Shown here one piece after another: positions 27,425-36,947 of a stretch of DNA of 39,413 bases. Origin of the DNA: Gammaproteobacteria bacterium. GTDB lineage: Bacteria; Pseudomonadota; Gammaproteobacteria; SZUA-229. The notes beneath the pieces are model-generated. The model was given only the letters and a program-made list of their open reading frames with translations. It did no database searches and had not been told where the DNA came from. Position 1 is the first letter of the stretch. Every line of letters starts with the position of its first letter. Location: positions 1 to 39,413 of the forward strand of contig JAOULC010000028.1 of assembly GCA_029882215.1 (NCBI GenBank), written 5' to 3'. Made by a program: the position numbers and the translations under genes.

Positions 27425-27492
27425 ACTCTCATTTGAGTCTCCTTTTTGTTGTGGTTATTAGGGCCTGCTTCCCCAAAGCAGGCCTTTTTTTT
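27425..27492 (+). ncRNA. Possible small RNA ending in an intrinsic terminator
   Basis: A small hairpin ACTC/GAGT (27425-27438) is followed by a T-rich single strand, the GGCCTGCTT/AAGCAGGCC stem (27462-27484) and eight T. This hairpin, U-rich stretch, GC-rich stem and long U-tail is the layout of Hfq-binding small RNAs or of a 3' UTR-derived RNA released from orn. No promoter with good spacing was found, so it may simply be the orn 3' end. Confidence 0.3.
27462..27492 (+). terminator. Strong intrinsic terminator downstream of orn
   Basis: GGCCTGCTT (27462-27470), loop CCCCA, AAGCAGGCC (27476-27484), then T8. It works only on the plus strand. Confidence 0.9.
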
Positions 27493-27707
27493 GCTCTGTC
27501 ATATTGTAAAAGCGGTATTCTGTCTTATCCTCATGATTTTATTATCAGTTTTTGTCAGCGCGGCTTTAGATATGGAGTACCTTTAGGTATGATGGCGCTA
27601 AGTTGCACTGAGCGAAAGGCCTGATACTTACATGTTCAGGCTAAGTAAAATGTACATTTGAGGCTAAATGCTTTGAAAATGCATCTAAACGATGGCTTTG
27701 CTGCTGC

Positions 27708-27735
27708 TTGAAAAATAAACAATAATACATATAAT
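27708..27735 (+). promoter_or_regulatory. Sigma-70-type promoter for the DUF2892 gene
   Basis: TTGAAA (27708-27713), a 16-nt spacer and a consensus TATAAT (27730-27735), 30 nt upstream of the start codon. Confidence 0.6.
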
Positions 27736-27765
27736 ATTAGAGATTACTTATAGAGGGTTATACCA

Positions 27766-27969
27766 ATGTCAATCGATCGTATCGTTTTTGCTTTTGCGGG
27801 TTTGGTTATTTTAGTGAGTCTGGCTTTATCTCAGTATCACAGTGTTAACTGGTTATGGTTAACGGGCTTTGTTGGCTTGAATTTGTTCCAGTCAGCTTTT
27901 ACACGTTTTTGTCCGTTAGCGAATATTTTGAAAATGTTGGGTAAGAAGCCAGGTTGTGCCTTCGAGTAA
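27766..27969 (+). CDS. DUF2892 (YgaP transmembrane domain-like) membrane protein
   Basis: A 67-residue protein with two hydrophobic segments (about 7-23 and 28-45). It has the family signature [18 protein letters not shown] and a C-terminal GKKPGCAFE. The DUF2892 domain is the membrane part of YgaP-type rhodaneses, and stand-alone copies are common in sulfur-metabolising bacteria. C49 and C64 are conserved positions in this family. It has its own promoter and terminator. A two-domain rhodanese gene lies next door on the opposite strand, which suggests but does not prove a shared sulfur-related role. Confidence 0.85.
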   Translation: MSIDRIVFAFAGLVILVSLALSQYHSVNWLWLTGFVGLNLFQSAFTRFCPLANILKMLGKKPGCAFE

Positions 27970-27995
27970 AAATATCTCATTTTTAAGTCTCCAAT

Positions 27996-28024
27996 AAAAA
28001 AAGCCGCGATTAGCGGCTTTTTTT
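27996..28024 (+). terminator. Bidirectional terminator between DUF2892 gene and sulfurtransferase
   Basis: A7, GCCGC, loop GATTA, GCGGC, T7 (27996-28024). It serves the two genes that converge here. Confidence 0.88.
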
Positions 28025-28046
28025 ATGTCCTGAGAACGCGGCTGCG

Positions 28047-28859
28047 TTAGTTTTCAACCGGTGTATCGGTCTGATTTCCCCAGTCTGACCAGGAAGAGGG
28101 GTAACCTTTTACGTTTTGATAGCCGAGTTTGCGCAATACCAGATACGATAATGCTGAACGGTGATGAGTGTGGCAATAACAGATAACTTCTTTATCGGCT
28201 GTCAGACCAAGCTCATTTAAATGCGCCTGAATAATGTCATCGGCTAGCAGCCGCATATTGTGTTCTTTATCCATCATATCAGTCCACTCATAGCGAATCG
28301 CCCCCGGAATATGTCCGCCTCTGGCGGCAAAGGCTTTTTCACCGGTAAATTCCTGAATACTTCTGGCATCGAGCAGAGCGACCTTGTCATCATCTAAGTG
28401 ATCTAAAATATACTGGCGGTGCGCCAAATATTTTTCTGATATTTCTGCCTGAAAATTTGTGGCTGTTGCAACTGTAGGTTCGCTTGTCAGAGGGTGGCCT
28501 TCGTTAGCCCAGCTAACTAAACCGCCATCTAAAATAGAGGCTTTATCATGCCCTAAAGAATGCAGGGTCCAGACTAAACGGGCAGCCTTACCACCACCTT
28601 CGTCATCATAGGCAATAACGTGAGTATCACTGGTCAGACCAATAGATGACATAGCCTGATTCAGTTTTTCAATGTCAGGTAAGCGACCCATGACCGGTTT
28701 CTCACCGCTAATGATCATTGGGTAGTCCAGATATACAGCTCCGGCGATATGGCCTTTGCTGTATTGATCCGGTTTACACATATCAACAAGAATGATGTTT
28801 TCTGAATTTAGAATGTGTTCCAGTTGTTTAGGGTCGATGACCAGAGGTAGATTGCTCAT
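28047..28859 (-). CDS. rhdA: Thiosulfate sulfurtransferase, RhdA-like
   Basis: A two-domain rhodanese of 270 residues that transfers sulfane sulfur from thiosulfate to thiophilic acceptors. The C-terminal domain carries the active-site loop CHTHHRS with persulfide-forming C229. This is nearly identical to the CQTHHR loop of Azotobacter vinelandii RhdA, whose catalytic cysteine is at the matching position (Cys230). The N-terminal domain is the usual inactive rhodanese fold with VDMCKPDQYSKGHIAGA. AGGA precedes the ATG. It follows nadB by 16 nt on the same strand, so the two probably share a transcript. Confidence 0.88.
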   Translation of the reverse strand: MSNLPLVIDPKQLEHILNSENIILVDMCKPDQYSKGHIAGAVYLDYPMIISGEKPVMGRLPDIEKLNQAMSSIGLTSDTHVIAYDDEGGGKAARLVWTLHSLGHDKASILDGGLVSWANEGHPLTSEPTVATATNFQAEISEKYLAHRQYILDHLDDDKVALLDARSIQEFTGEKAFAARGGHIPGAIRYEWTDMMDKEHNMRLLADDIIQAHLNELGLTADKEVICYCHTHHRSALSYLVLRKLGYQNVKGYPSSWSDWGNQTDTPVEN

Positions 28860-28875
28860 AAATATCCTGTTTGAT

Positions 28876-30492
28876 TTAACGGGGTCTTAAAATAGTGTTT
28901 GTTGCGTTATCACGGTTACTGACTTCAGGGTAGTCCAGAGAGTAGTGCAAACCACGGCTCTCTTTTCGTGCGATGGCGCATTGAATAATCAGATCGGCCA
29001 CAACCGCTAAGTTGCGCAACTCAATCAGGTCGTCTGTAATCCTAAAGTTACCGTAATACTCATCAATTTCTTTTAATAACAGGTTGACGCGGCTTTTAGC
29101 GCGCGCCAGACGCTTGTCTGAACGTACAATACCGACGTAGTCCCACATAAACTGACGCAATTCATGCCAGTTATGTGTGACGACCACTTCTTCGTCGGAA
29201 TCCGTGACCTGACTTTCATCCCAGTTTGCTATGGCTGGCATGGGGATTTTTTCATTGAGCTGACTGATAATGTGTTTGCCGGAAGATTCAGCGAACACAA
29301 GGCATTCTAATAATGAGTTACTGGCCATTCGGTTAGCACCATGTAAGCCAGTCGAGGCGGTTTCGCCGATGGCGTAAAGGCCGTCGATATTGGTGCGGCC
29401 ATTTAAATCTGTTTTTACGCCGCCACAGGTATAATGCGCAGCCGGTACCACCGGGATGGGCTCTTTGGTCATATCAAAACCAAACTCAAGGCAACGTTTG
29501 TGAATGGTGGGAAAGTGAGACTTAATAAAAGCGGCTGGTTTGTGGCTGATATCAAGATAGACGCACTCTGTACCCAGTCGCTTTATTTCATGGTCGATAG
29601 CACGTGCCACAATATCACGCGGTGCCAGTTCACCTTGCTCATCAAAGCGATCCATAAAGCGCTCACCGTTCGGTAAAAGTAATTGACCACCTTCACCGCG
29701 AACGGCTTCAGAAATCAGAAAGGACTTGGCTTGTGGGTGATAAAGACAGGTAGGGTGGAATTGCATGAATTCCATATTAGCCACCTCACAGCCTGCTCGC
29801 CAGGCAATGGCGATGCCATCTCCGGTTGAACCATCAGGGTTTGAGGTATAAAGATAAACCTTGTTAGCGCCACCGGTGGCTAAAACCACAAAGCGAGATT
29901 TGAAAGTTTCCACTTTTTCTGTATCACGGTTAAGAATATAAGCACCATACACGCGATTGTCTGCTAGCTTGAGTTTCTTACCGGTAATCACATCGACTGC
30001 AATGTGATTTTCAAACAGTGTGATATTGCTATGGTGGCGGGCGTGGTTAACTAATGTAGTCGCCAGAGCCTGTCCGGTTGCATCGGCGGCATGAATCACG
30101 CGGCGGTGGCTGTGCCCACCTTCTCTTGTCAGGTGAAAGTCCCGTTTACCGTTTTTATGCTGGTCAGTAGTAAAGGGTACACCAAGGTCAATTAACCACT
30201 GAATATTGGACGGTGCGCCTTCGACAGTAAACTTAACAGCGGCAGGGTCACATAAACCAACGCCTGCGTTCAGGGTATCCTGTATATGTGAGTCAAAGCT
30301 GTCGGTGGGTTTTAAAACGGCAGAAATACCGCCCTGGGCATAATAGGTACTGCCTTCTTCCAGCGTCTTTTTTGAAATCACCGCAACCGAAGCATGGTCT
30401 GCAATTCTTAGTGCGAGACTCAGGCCTGCAGCGCCTGAGCCGATGATGAGAACATCATATTGATGCTTAGTATTTGTCAGAGAATCAGTCAT
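28876..30492 (-). CDS. nadB: L-aspartate oxidase
   Basis: A flavoenzyme that oxidises aspartate to iminoaspartate, the first step of de novo NAD synthesis. The 538 residues begin with the FAD-binding motif [17 protein letters not shown]. The conserved [13 protein letters not shown], the AAHYTCGG active-site segment and a C-terminal helical domain with [11 protein letters not shown] follow. The ATG at 30492 has no strong ribosome-binding site. nadB divergent from rpoE is a conserved gammaproteobacterial arrangement. Confidence 0.96.
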   Translation of the reverse strand: MTDSLTNTKHQYDVLIIGSGAAGLSLALRIADHASVAVISKKTLEEGSTYYAQGGISAVLKPTDSFDSHIQDTLNAGVGLCDPAAVKFTVEGAPSNIQWLIDLGVPFTTDQHKNGKRDFHLTREGGHSHRRVIHAADATGQALATTLVNHARHHSNITLFENHIAVDVITGKKLKLADNRVYGAYILNRDTEKVETFKSRFVVLATGGANKVYLYTSNPDGSTGDGIAIAWRAGCEVANMEFMQFHPTCLYHPQAKSFLISEAVRGEGGQLLLPNGERFMDRFDEQGELAPRDIVARAIDHEIKRLGTECVYLDISHKPAAFIKSHFPTIHKRCLEFGFDMTKEPIPVVPAAHYTCGGVKTDLNGRTNIDGLYAIGETASTGLHGANRMASNSLLECLVFAESSGKHIISQLNEKIPMPAIANWDESQVTDSDEEVVVTHNWHELRQFMWDYVGIVRSDKRLARAKSRVNLLLKEIDEYYGNFRITDDLIELRNLAVVADLIIQCAIARKESRGLHYSLDYPEVSNRDNATNTILRPR

Positions 30493-30678
30493 TTATTGAG
30501 TTTAATGGAATTGTTGTGAATTATCAGTGTCTATCTGCATGTTAATTATTATTAGTATTCAGGTTGCGGTGGATAGTGGTCACAAGTTTAAACAACATTG
30601 TTGGATTTGAATATTCTTTCTTGCAATCAGCTAGTGAAAAAAATGATGATAAAGTAAACTGCATGATCAGGATAATAA

Positions 30679-30705
30679 GAACTAAAAGAAAATAATCTTG
30701 TCCTA
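30679..30705 (+). promoter_or_regulatory. Sigma-E-like promoter upstream of rpoE
   Basis: GAACTA (30679-30684), a 16-nt spacer and TCCTA (30701-30705) fit the GAACTT/TCNNA pattern of RpoE promoters, as expected for an autoregulated rpoE operon. A start near 30711 leaves a leader of about 35 nt before the preferred rpoE ATG. The rest of the 205-nt gap to nadB holds no gene. Confidence 0.45.
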
Positions 30706-30745
30706 TTTATTGAATGGGACAGCAATGCGGAGGTTTTGGTCCCAT

Positions 30746-31327
30746 ATGGTCGACCATAATGCAGATCAGGCACTGGTAAAAAGAGTTCAGGACGGTGATA
30801 AGCAGGCATTTAATCTGCTGGTATTAAAATACCAGTCCAGAATTAACCACCTCGTATCGCGTTTTTTGCGTAACGCGGCTGATGTTGAAGATGTAACACA
30901 GGAAGCCTTTATCAAAGCTTACAAAGCGCTACAGAATTTCAGAGGTGACAGCCAGTTTTATACTTGGATGTATAGAATTGCGATTAATACCGCAAAAAAC
31001 CATCTGGTTTCATCAGGCAGGCGCAGCCCGAATGGTGGTACGCTGGATGCTCAGGAAGCAGAGCAATATGAAGGTGCTTATGCCTTGCAGGAGTCCGCTA
31101 CGCCGGACAGGGAACTACAGGCAGAAGAAATCAAACAAACGGTTAACAATGCGATTGCTACGTTGCCGGAAGACCTTCGGGTGGCTATAACATTGCGTGA
31201 GCTGGAAGGTTTAAATTATGAGGAAATTGCACAGGTCATGGATTGTCCGATCGGAACAGTAAGATCGCGTATCTTTAGAGCGCGAGAAGCCATTGATTTA
31301 CAACTGAAGCCACATCTTGATGCGTAG
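30746..31327 (+). CDS. rpoE: RNA polymerase sigma-E factor
   Basis: An extracytoplasmic-function sigma factor controlling the envelope-stress response. From the ATG used here it has 193 residues: sigma region 2 (YTWMYRIAINTAKN), then region 4 with a clear helix-turn-helix (LNYEEIAQVMDCPIGTVRSRIFRAREAID). In-frame ATGs also occur at 30698 and 30725. The one at 30746 is preferred because the length and N-terminus match E. coli RpoE, GGAGG lies upstream (12 nt, a little long) and the sigma-E-like promoter at 30679-30705 would start RNA after 30698. The start at 30725 cannot be excluded. rseA follows 51 nt later. Confidence 0.93.
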   Translation: MVDHNADQALVKRVQDGDKQAFNLLVLKYQSRINHLVSRFLRNAADVEDVTQEAFIKAYKALQNFRGDSQFYTWMYRIAINTAKNHLVSSGRRSPNGGTLDAQEAEQYEGAYALQESATPDRELQAEEIKQTVNNAIATLPEDLRVAITLRELEGLNYEEIAQVMDCPIGTVRSRIFRAREAIDLQLKPHLDA

Positions 31328-31378
31328 TCAGCAGATGATGGTAATAAATGACCGGCTTGTGTGTAGGAGTATATACAG

Positions 31379-31975
31379 ATGAAAGAAGAATCAGGCGTAC
31401 GAATTTCAGAGTTTCTGGATGGTGAGCTTTCCATAAAAGATCTCAATAGTTTAAGCAGAGATTGTCAGCAAGCTGAAAACAGAAAACAAATACAGGATTT
31501 TGCCCGTATCGGTCATGCTATTCGCGGTGAAAGTGATGTGTATACATCAATCGATGTCAGTGATGCGGTGGCCAGAGCAATTGCCGATTTGCCGCTGGCT
31601 GCACCTGAATCAGCGCAGCGCTCCGAGCGATCACAGCGCGGGATATTTTCATCTGGCTGGTTTAAACCGTTATTAGGTGCGACTTTTGCGTCGGCTGTGG
31701 CGGTGTTTACTGTACTGGTCAATCAAACAGTGAGTACGGTTAGCGATAATCATGCCATACCTGCGGTTGCTCAGCAGCAGGCTATCACCCCTGAAAATAT
31801 TGAGTTAACACAGTTCGCAAGAAACTCTGAAAATAGTGAAGTTGATGTAGCCGTACGCAATGAACTGAACAACTATCTGGTGAATCATGCGCGATCAGTT
31901 TCTGGCGGAAACTATCAGGGCATGGTGCCATATGTTCGTGCTGTAGCTTATGAGCCTGGACAAACTGAAAAATGA
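31379..31975 (+). CDS. rseA: Anti-sigma-E factor RseA
   Basis: A single-pass inner-membrane protein that holds RpoE inactive until cleaved by DegS and RseP. The 198 residues have the N-terminal sigma-binding domain (RISEFLDGELS), one hydrophobic segment at about 97-116 and a periplasmic C-terminal domain that would bind RseB. The overall sequence is poorly conserved, as is normal for RseA, but the position between rpoE and rseB and the topology fit. Confidence 0.92.
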   Translation: MKEESGVRISEFLDGELSIKDLNSLSRDCQQAENRKQIQDFARIGHAIRGESDVYTSIDVSDAVARAIADLPLAAPESAQRSERSQRGIFSSGWFKPLLGATFASAVAVFTVLVNQTVSTVSDNHAIPAVAQQQAITPENIELTQFARNSENSEVDVAVRNELNNYLVNHARSVSGGNYQGMVPYVRAVAYEPGQTEK

Positions 31976-31996
31976 TGTGCATAGAGACAAACTAAT

Positions 31997-32950
31997 ATGA
32001 TGAAACGGTTGTTAGCGTTTGCTGTAATGAGTAGCGTATTTTCAGCTCCGGTATTGTCAGAAACAGTACAGGACTGGATGATGAAAATGAGTAATTCAAG
32101 TCATCAGGGTAATTATGAAGGGACTTTTGTTTTCTGGCGTGATCAGAAGTTAGAAGCGATGAGTATAGCCCACGGTAGTAAGGATGGCCGTATCTGGGTT
32201 GCACTGGAATCACTTAACGGCGAGCCGCGTCGTCTTATCCATGAAAATGGCGAAGTTATTTCGATCTTTCCTGCAAAGCAGCTGGTCAGTATTAATGAAA
32301 TGACTTCAAATCTGCCGTTTCACCCGGTACTGCCTAAAAATATAAAACAACTGAATACGCATTACGAATTATCCATGTCCGGTCTGGATAGAGTGGCTAA
32401 CCGGAATACCCAAGTAATTCTGGTTAAACCCAAAGATGGCTATCGCTATGGTTTTAAATACTGGCTGGATAAAGATACCGGCTTGATGCTGCGCTGTGAT
32501 GTGATTAATGAAAACAAAACTGTACTGGAACACATGATGTTCACGGAATTTCATTACCGTGAGTCACCACCTGATATTGCCTTCAAGCCAACTCAAATAC
32601 CGGCAAATTATAAAGTGTTAAAACAAGACGAAACACAGTCACTAAAGGCGGATGATGGCTGGATAGCCAGCCGGCTTCCTGCCGGTTTTATGCTAACGAA
32701 AAATATTCTTAAACCCATGCGAAAAAAACAGAACAATGTGCGGCAATTGATCTTTAGCGACGGGCTGGCTTCGGTATCTGTTTTTATTGATCAAAACGTC
32801 AATACAGCACATCGTTTAGATGGCAAGACAAAGATGGGCTCTGTTAATGCCTATGGCTTAATGCTGGATCAGCACCAGGTGACAGTGATTGGTGAAGTGC
32901 CGATGGAAACAGTAAAGCTGATAGCTGAATCGATAGAACATCAGCGATGA
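31997..32950 (+). CDS. rseB: Periplasmic sigma-E regulator RseB
   Basis: RseB binds the periplasmic part of RseA and blocks its cleavage until lipopolysaccharide stress releases it. The 317 residues have a signal peptide (cleavage near VLS-ETVQ, about residue 22). The family-typical QGNYEGTFVF and SLNGEPRRLIHENGEVI segments of the large lipoprotein-like domain follow, with the smaller C-terminal domain ending in the VIGEVPMETVKLIAESI segment. It overlaps rseC by 4 nt (ATGA). Confidence 0.93.
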   Translation: MMKRLLAFAVMSSVFSAPVLSETVQDWMMKMSNSSHQGNYEGTFVFWRDQKLEAMSIAHGSKDGRIWVALESLNGEPRRLIHENGEVISIFPAKQLVSINEMTSNLPFHPVLPKNIKQLNTHYELSMSGLDRVANRNTQVILVKPKDGYRYGFKYWLDKDTGLMLRCDVINENKTVLEHMMFTEFHYRESPPDIAFKPTQIPANYKVLKQDETQSLKADDGWIASRLPAGFMLTKNILKPMRKKQNNVRQLIFSDGLASVSVFIDQNVNTAHRLDGKTKMGSVNAYGLMLDQHQVTVIGEVPMETVKLIAESIEHQR

Positions 32951-33441
32951 TTGAGGAGCAGGCCAGCGTCGTTGAAGTCAGGTCTGAGCAGATTATTGTC
33001 CAGACCTTAAGAAAGTCATCTTGTAACAGCTGTGCAGCCAATAAAGGTTGTGGTACGGCTGTTCTGTCTAAATCCATTGGCCAAAAACATTCTCTGGTTA
33101 CGATTACTAAAGACAGCGGGATTGAGCCGCTACTCTTGCCGGGTGATCATGTGGTGATTGGTATTAATGAAAATATGTTGTTTACCGGTTCACTGCTGGC
33201 TTATTTAATGCCGCTGGCCGGGCTCTTTATTTTTGCGCTGGCGGCTAACTGGTTCGGTACCCTGCTGGCAATGAGTGGTGAGCTACATATTGTGCTTGCT
33301 GCGATCAGCGGGCTTTTTTGTGGTTTGTTGATCTCCCGACTTTATATTATTAAAGGTCGCCATCATGCTGATTTTGCACCAGTTTTGCTAAGGAAACTAC
33401 AGCAAGTTGGCGCTGTCCGTGATAATATTCTGCTGCCTTAA
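32947..33441 (+). CDS. rseC: RseC/MucC family protein
   Basis: An inner-membrane protein encoded in sigma-E operons, with a modulatory role in the response and links to redox functions. The 164 residues have the characteristic N-terminal cysteine cluster (C26, C29, C35 in SCNSCAANKGCG) and two transmembrane segments (about 77-95 and 105-125). The start overlaps the rseB stop by 4 nt. Confidence 0.9.
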   Translation: MIEEQASVVEVRSEQIIVQTLRKSSCNSCAANKGCGTAVLSKSIGQKHSLVTITKDSGIEPLLLPGDHVVIGINENMLFTGSLLAYLMPLAGLFIFALAANWFGTLLAMSGELHIVLAAISGLFCGLLISRLYIIKGRHHADFAPVLLRKLQQVGAVRDNILLP

Positions 33442-33474
33442 AACCTAAGTTCTGTCATTTCAGGATCATATTAT

Positions 33475-34881
33475 ATGTTGAGCTATAAATCGCTTTGCCA
33501 TAAAAGCGTGTCATCTATTGTTTTTCTGTCTATCTTATTGATTTCAAAGAGTTTGTTTGCTTCATCTTTACCGGATTTCACTGTACTAGCTGAAGACAAT
33601 GGCTCGTCTGTTGTTAATATCAGTACCACAAAAAAAGCAAACGTCGCCCCTTTTAAGGGTATGGAGTTACCTAAAGACAATCCATTTGGCGACCTATTCA
33701 AACACTTTTTTGGTGATCAGTTTGGCAAAGATGGTCAGGGCGATGGTTTTCCTGATGATAAAGCTGAATCTTTAGGCTCAGGTTTTATTATTTCTGATGA
33801 TGGCTACATACTCACCAATCATCATGTTGTTAATGGTGCAGATGAGATTATCGTCCGCCTGAATGATAAGCGTAGTTTGCTAGCCAAACTGATTGGCTCC
33901 GATAAAATGACCGACGTGGCACTGCTTAAGATCGAAGCAGAAAACCTTAATCCGGTAACAATTGGTAATTCTAATCATTTAAAAGTAGGTGAGTGGGTAC
34001 TGGCTATTGGCTCACCATACGGTTTTGATCACTCAGTTACAGCGGGTATTGTCAGTGCGAAAGGACGCAGCTTGCCGCGGGATGTTTACGTGCCGTTTAT
34101 CCAGACTGATGTGGCGATAAACCCGGGTAATTCGGGCGGGCCATTATTTAACCTTGATGGTGAAGTGGTGGGAATTAATTCACAGATTTATACCAACACA
34201 GGCGGCTTCATGGGCTTGTCGTTCGCCATTCCGATCGAAGTGGCTATGGATGTGGTTTCTCAGCTTAAAAAATCAGGTCAGGTTACCCGTGGCTGGTTAG
34301 GTGTATATATCCAGGAAGTCTCCAGAGAATTAGCCGAGTCATTTGGTCTGGACCGTCCGCAGGGGGCTTTAGTATCTCAGGTTATCAAAGATTCACCGGC
34401 ACAAAAGCACGGTATCTTAGCCGGTGATGTTATTTTGAAATTTAATGGCAGCCGAGTAACGGACTCTAATCATTTACCGGCACTGGTAGGCCGCGTTGCT
34501 GTTGGTACAAAAGTTGAAGTTGAAATTCTGCGTGATAAAAAACGCAAAGTCATTAAGGTTGTGATTGCCGCATTATCAGCAGAAGAAATAGCCAGTGCAG
34601 ACCCAGCCGCGGCAGAGAAACAGTTTGACCGCATTGGTTTGCAAGTCAGAGAGACTGATAACAAAGAAGGTATTATGGTTGTCGATGTAAAACCAGACAG
34701 CGCTGCTGCGAATACCGGGTTGAGAGCGAATGATGTGATTTTAATGCTAAACCATAAATCGCTTTCTACAGTATCTGAATACCTGAAAGTGATTACGGTA
34801 TTGCCGCTGAACAAGGCTATCCCTTTGTTGGTGATGCGAGATGGCGGCCGAATGTTTCATGTTTTGAAACTAAAAGAATAG
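33475..34881 (+). CDS. mucD: Periplasmic serine protease MucD (DegP/HtrA family)
   Basis: A Do-like protease/chaperone that clears misfolded envelope proteins. The 468 residues have an N-terminal signal peptide (about 1-30). The trypsin-like domain has catalytic H117 (TNHHVV), D147 (MTDVAL) and S220 (NPGNSGGP), and two PDZ domains follow in the C-terminal half (the first near GWLGVYIQEVS). The position right after rseC is that of mucD in Pseudomonas-type sigma-E operons. Confidence 0.94.
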   Translation: MLSYKSLCHKSVSSIVFLSILLISKSLFASSLPDFTVLAEDNGSSVVNISTTKKANVAPFKGMELPKDNPFGDLFKHFFGDQFGKDGQGDGFPDDKAESLGSGFIISDDGYILTNHHVVNGADEIIVRLNDKRSLLAKLIGSDKMTDVALLKIEAENLNPVTIGNSNHLKVGEWVLAIGSPYGFDHSVTAGIVSAKGRSLPRDVYVPFIQTDVAINPGNSGGPLFNLDGEVVGINSQIYTNTGGFMGLSFAIPIEVAMDVVSQLKKSGQVTRGWLGVYIQEVSRELAESFGLDRPQGALVSQVIKDSPAQKHGILAGDVILKFNGSRVTDSNHLPALVGRVAVGTKVEVEILRDKKRKVIKVVIAALSAEEIASADPAAAEKQFDRIGLQVRETDNKEGIMVVDVKPDSAAANTGLRANDVILMLNHKSLSTVSEYLKVITVLPLNKAIPLLVMRDGGRMFHVLKLKE

Positions 34882-34891
34882 TTTTTAGAAA

Positions 34892-35122
34892 ATGAGTTGG
34901 ACGCTGTTCAGTCGTAGCAACTGCTCTTTATGTGACGCTTTTGAAGAAGAACTAAGCGTCCATTTACCAGAAGTAAAATCAGCCTGTGAAAAAGTTGATG
35001 TTGATAGCTGTCAGGAGTTACAGGCGCTTTACGGAAATGATGTGCCGGTATTAACTTATAACCAGCAGATAATCTGTCAGCATTTTTTTGATAAAGATAA
35101 AATTTTAAAAGTAACCCCTTAA
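34892..35122 (+). CDS. Glutaredoxin-like protein (DUF836)
   Basis: A 76-residue thioredoxin-fold protein with a CSLC motif (C11, C14) near the N-terminus and the conserved [12 protein letters not shown] segment, typical of the DUF836 glutaredoxin-like family often found before lepA. The cysteine pair suggests a thiol-disulfide role; the substrate is unknown. It is 10 nt after mucD and 2 nt before lepA, so it is inside the operon. Confidence 0.88.
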   Translation: MSWTLFSRSNCSLCDAFEEELSVHLPEVKSACEKVDVDSCQELQALYGNDVPVLTYNQQIICQHFFDKDKILKVTP

Positions 35123-35124
35123 CT

Positions 35125-36918
35125 ATGCAAAAAAACATACGTAACTTTTCAATTATTGCCCATATCGACCACGGTAAATCAACACTGGCTGATCGTATTA
35201 TTCAGATATGCGGAGGACTTGAGGATCGGGAGATGTCGGCTCAGGTTCTGGATTCGATGGATATCGAAAAAGAGCGGGGTATTACGATTAAAGCTCAGTG
35301 TGTATCACTCGATTACAAAGCGAAAGACGGTGAAACCTATCACCTGAACTTTATAGATACACCGGGCCATGTCGATTTTTCATATGAAGTGTCACGATCA
35401 CTGTCAGCCTGTGAAAGTGCACTATTAGTTGTGGATGCCTCTCAGGGTGTTGAAGCGCAAAGTGTGGCGAATTGCTATACCGCGATCGAACAGGGTCTGG
35501 AAGTAATTCCTGTACTCAATAAAGTTGATTTGCCGGCAGCTGATGTTGAACGTGTATCTAAAGAAATTGAAGATGTGATCGGGATCGATGCGTCAGTTGC
35601 CTGTCATGTTTCTGCAAAAACAGGGCTGGGCGTCATTGATATGATTGAGCAGCTTGTTGAATTAACGCCGGCACCTACAGGTGATGCTGAAGCAGAACTG
35701 AAAGCACTGATTATCGATTCCTGGTTTGATAGCTATGTCGGTGTGATTGTACTGGTTCGAATTGTGCAAGGCACAATAAAGCCCAAACAAAAAATGAAAA
35801 TCATGTCGACAGGTATGGTCTACCCGGTAGACTTCGTCGGTGTATTTACACCAAAGCGTACCAATAAGGATCAGCTGGCAGCGGGTGAAGTTGGTTTCAT
35901 TGTCGCCGGTATTAAAGAAATTGCAGCGGCAAAAGTAGGCGATACAATTACCCTTGCTCAGAAGTCGGCGGTGGAGCCCTTGCCGGGTTTTAAAGAAGTT
36001 CAGTCGCGGGTCTTTGCAGGTATGTTTCCTGTATCCAGTGACGATTATGAAACACTGAGAGATGCACTGGATAAATTAAAGTTAAATGATTCATCACTTA
36101 ACTTTGAACCGGAAACATCATCTGCACTCGGCTTTGGTTTTCGTATCGGTTTCCTTGGTATGCTGCACATGGAAATTGTTCAGGAAAGGCTGGAGCGCGA
36201 ATACGACCTTGATCTGATTACATCAGCACCGACGGTGATTTATGAAATACTAAATACCAAAGGCCAGACGTTTCAGATTCATCGCCCCGATGATTTGCCG
36301 GAAGTTAATTATATTGAAGAAATTCGTGAGCCGATTATTGTTGCAAACATTCTTGTGCCACAGGAGTATCTGGGTAATGTCATTACCCTGTGTATTGATA
36401 AGCGTGGAGTACAAACAAAAATGCAGTACATGGGGAATCAGGTTTCTGTCAGTTATGAAATGCCAATGAGTGAGGTTGTGCTGGATTTCTTTGACCGCCT
36501 TAAGTCCGTAAGTCGTGGTTATGCTTCATTTGATTATGAATTTGTTCGCTTTCAGGAAGCTGATTTAGTTAAAGTAGATATCCTGATTAACAGTGAAGTC
36601 ATTGATGCCCTTGCAATGATTGTACACAGAGATAATGCGGTTTCGCGCGGGCGTTTGATAACCGAAAAAATGAAAGAATTAATTCCGCGACAAATGTTTG
36701 ATGTAGCCATACAGGCAGCCATTGGTAAAGGCATTATTGCGCGAACAAATGTTAAGGCGCTGCGCAAAAATGTTACTGCAAAATGCTATGGCGGTGACGC
36801 CAGTCGAAAGCGTAAATTACTGGATAAACAGAAAAAAGGTAAAAAGCGCATGAAGCAGTTTGGTAGTGTAGAAGTCCCTCAGGATGCATTCCTGGCGGTA
36901 TTAAAAATTGAAAACTAA
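35125..36918 (+). CDS. lepA: Elongation factor 4 (LepA)
   Basis: A ribosome-associated GTPase of the EF-G family with roles in back-translocation and 30S biogenesis. The 597 residues have the G motifs [10 protein letters not shown] (G1), the switch region with [16 protein letters not shown] (G3) and NKVD (G4). The LepA-specific C-terminal domain contains the [20 protein letters not shown]-type basic tail. Length is normal. It starts 2 nt after the glutaredoxin-like gene. Confidence 0.97.
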   Translation: MQKNIRNFSIIAHIDHGKSTLADRIIQICGGLEDREMSAQVLDSMDIEKERGITIKAQCVSLDYKAKDGETYHLNFIDTPGHVDFSYEVSRSLSACESALLVVDASQGVEAQSVANCYTAIEQGLEVIPVLNKVDLPAADVERVSKEIEDVIGIDASVACHVSAKTGLGVIDMIEQLVELTPAPTGDAEAELKALIIDSWFDSYVGVIVLVRIVQGTIKPKQKMKIMSTGMVYPVDFVGVFTPKRTNKDQLAAGEVGFIVAGIKEIAAAKVGDTITLAQKSAVEPLPGFKEVQSRVFAGMFPVSSDDYETLRDALDKLKLNDSSLNFEPETSSALGFGFRIGFLGMLHMEIVQERLEREYDLDLITSAPTVIYEILNTKGQTFQIHRPDDLPEVNYIEEIREPIIVANILVPQEYLGNVITLCIDKRGVQTKMQYMGNQVSVSYEMPMSEVVLDFFDRLKSVSRGYASFDYEFVRFQEADLVKVDILINSEVIDALAMIVHRDNAVSRGRLITEKMKELIPRQMFDVAIQAAIGKGIIARTNVKALRKNVTAKCYGGDASRKRKLLDKQKKGKKRMKQFGSVEVPQDAFLAVLKIEN

Positions 36919-36947
36919 TTAAAATAAATTATTTAACAGGAAACATA

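Larger units (their letters stand above)
27352..27765 (+). other. Non-coding stretch between orn and the DUF2892 gene
   Basis: No convincing gene lies in these 414 nt. Contents: a possible small RNA ending at a strong terminator (27425-27492), a six-base-pair hairpin GCCTGA/TCAGGC at 27619-27641, and a promoter at 27708-27735 for the next gene. An open frame at 27433-27624 runs through the terminator and has no ribosome-binding site, so it is not accepted. Confidence 0.6.

Noticed and set aside
27433-27624. 63-codon open frame on the plus strand after orn
   Set aside because: It runs straight through the strong terminator at 27462-27492 and has no ribosome-binding site.
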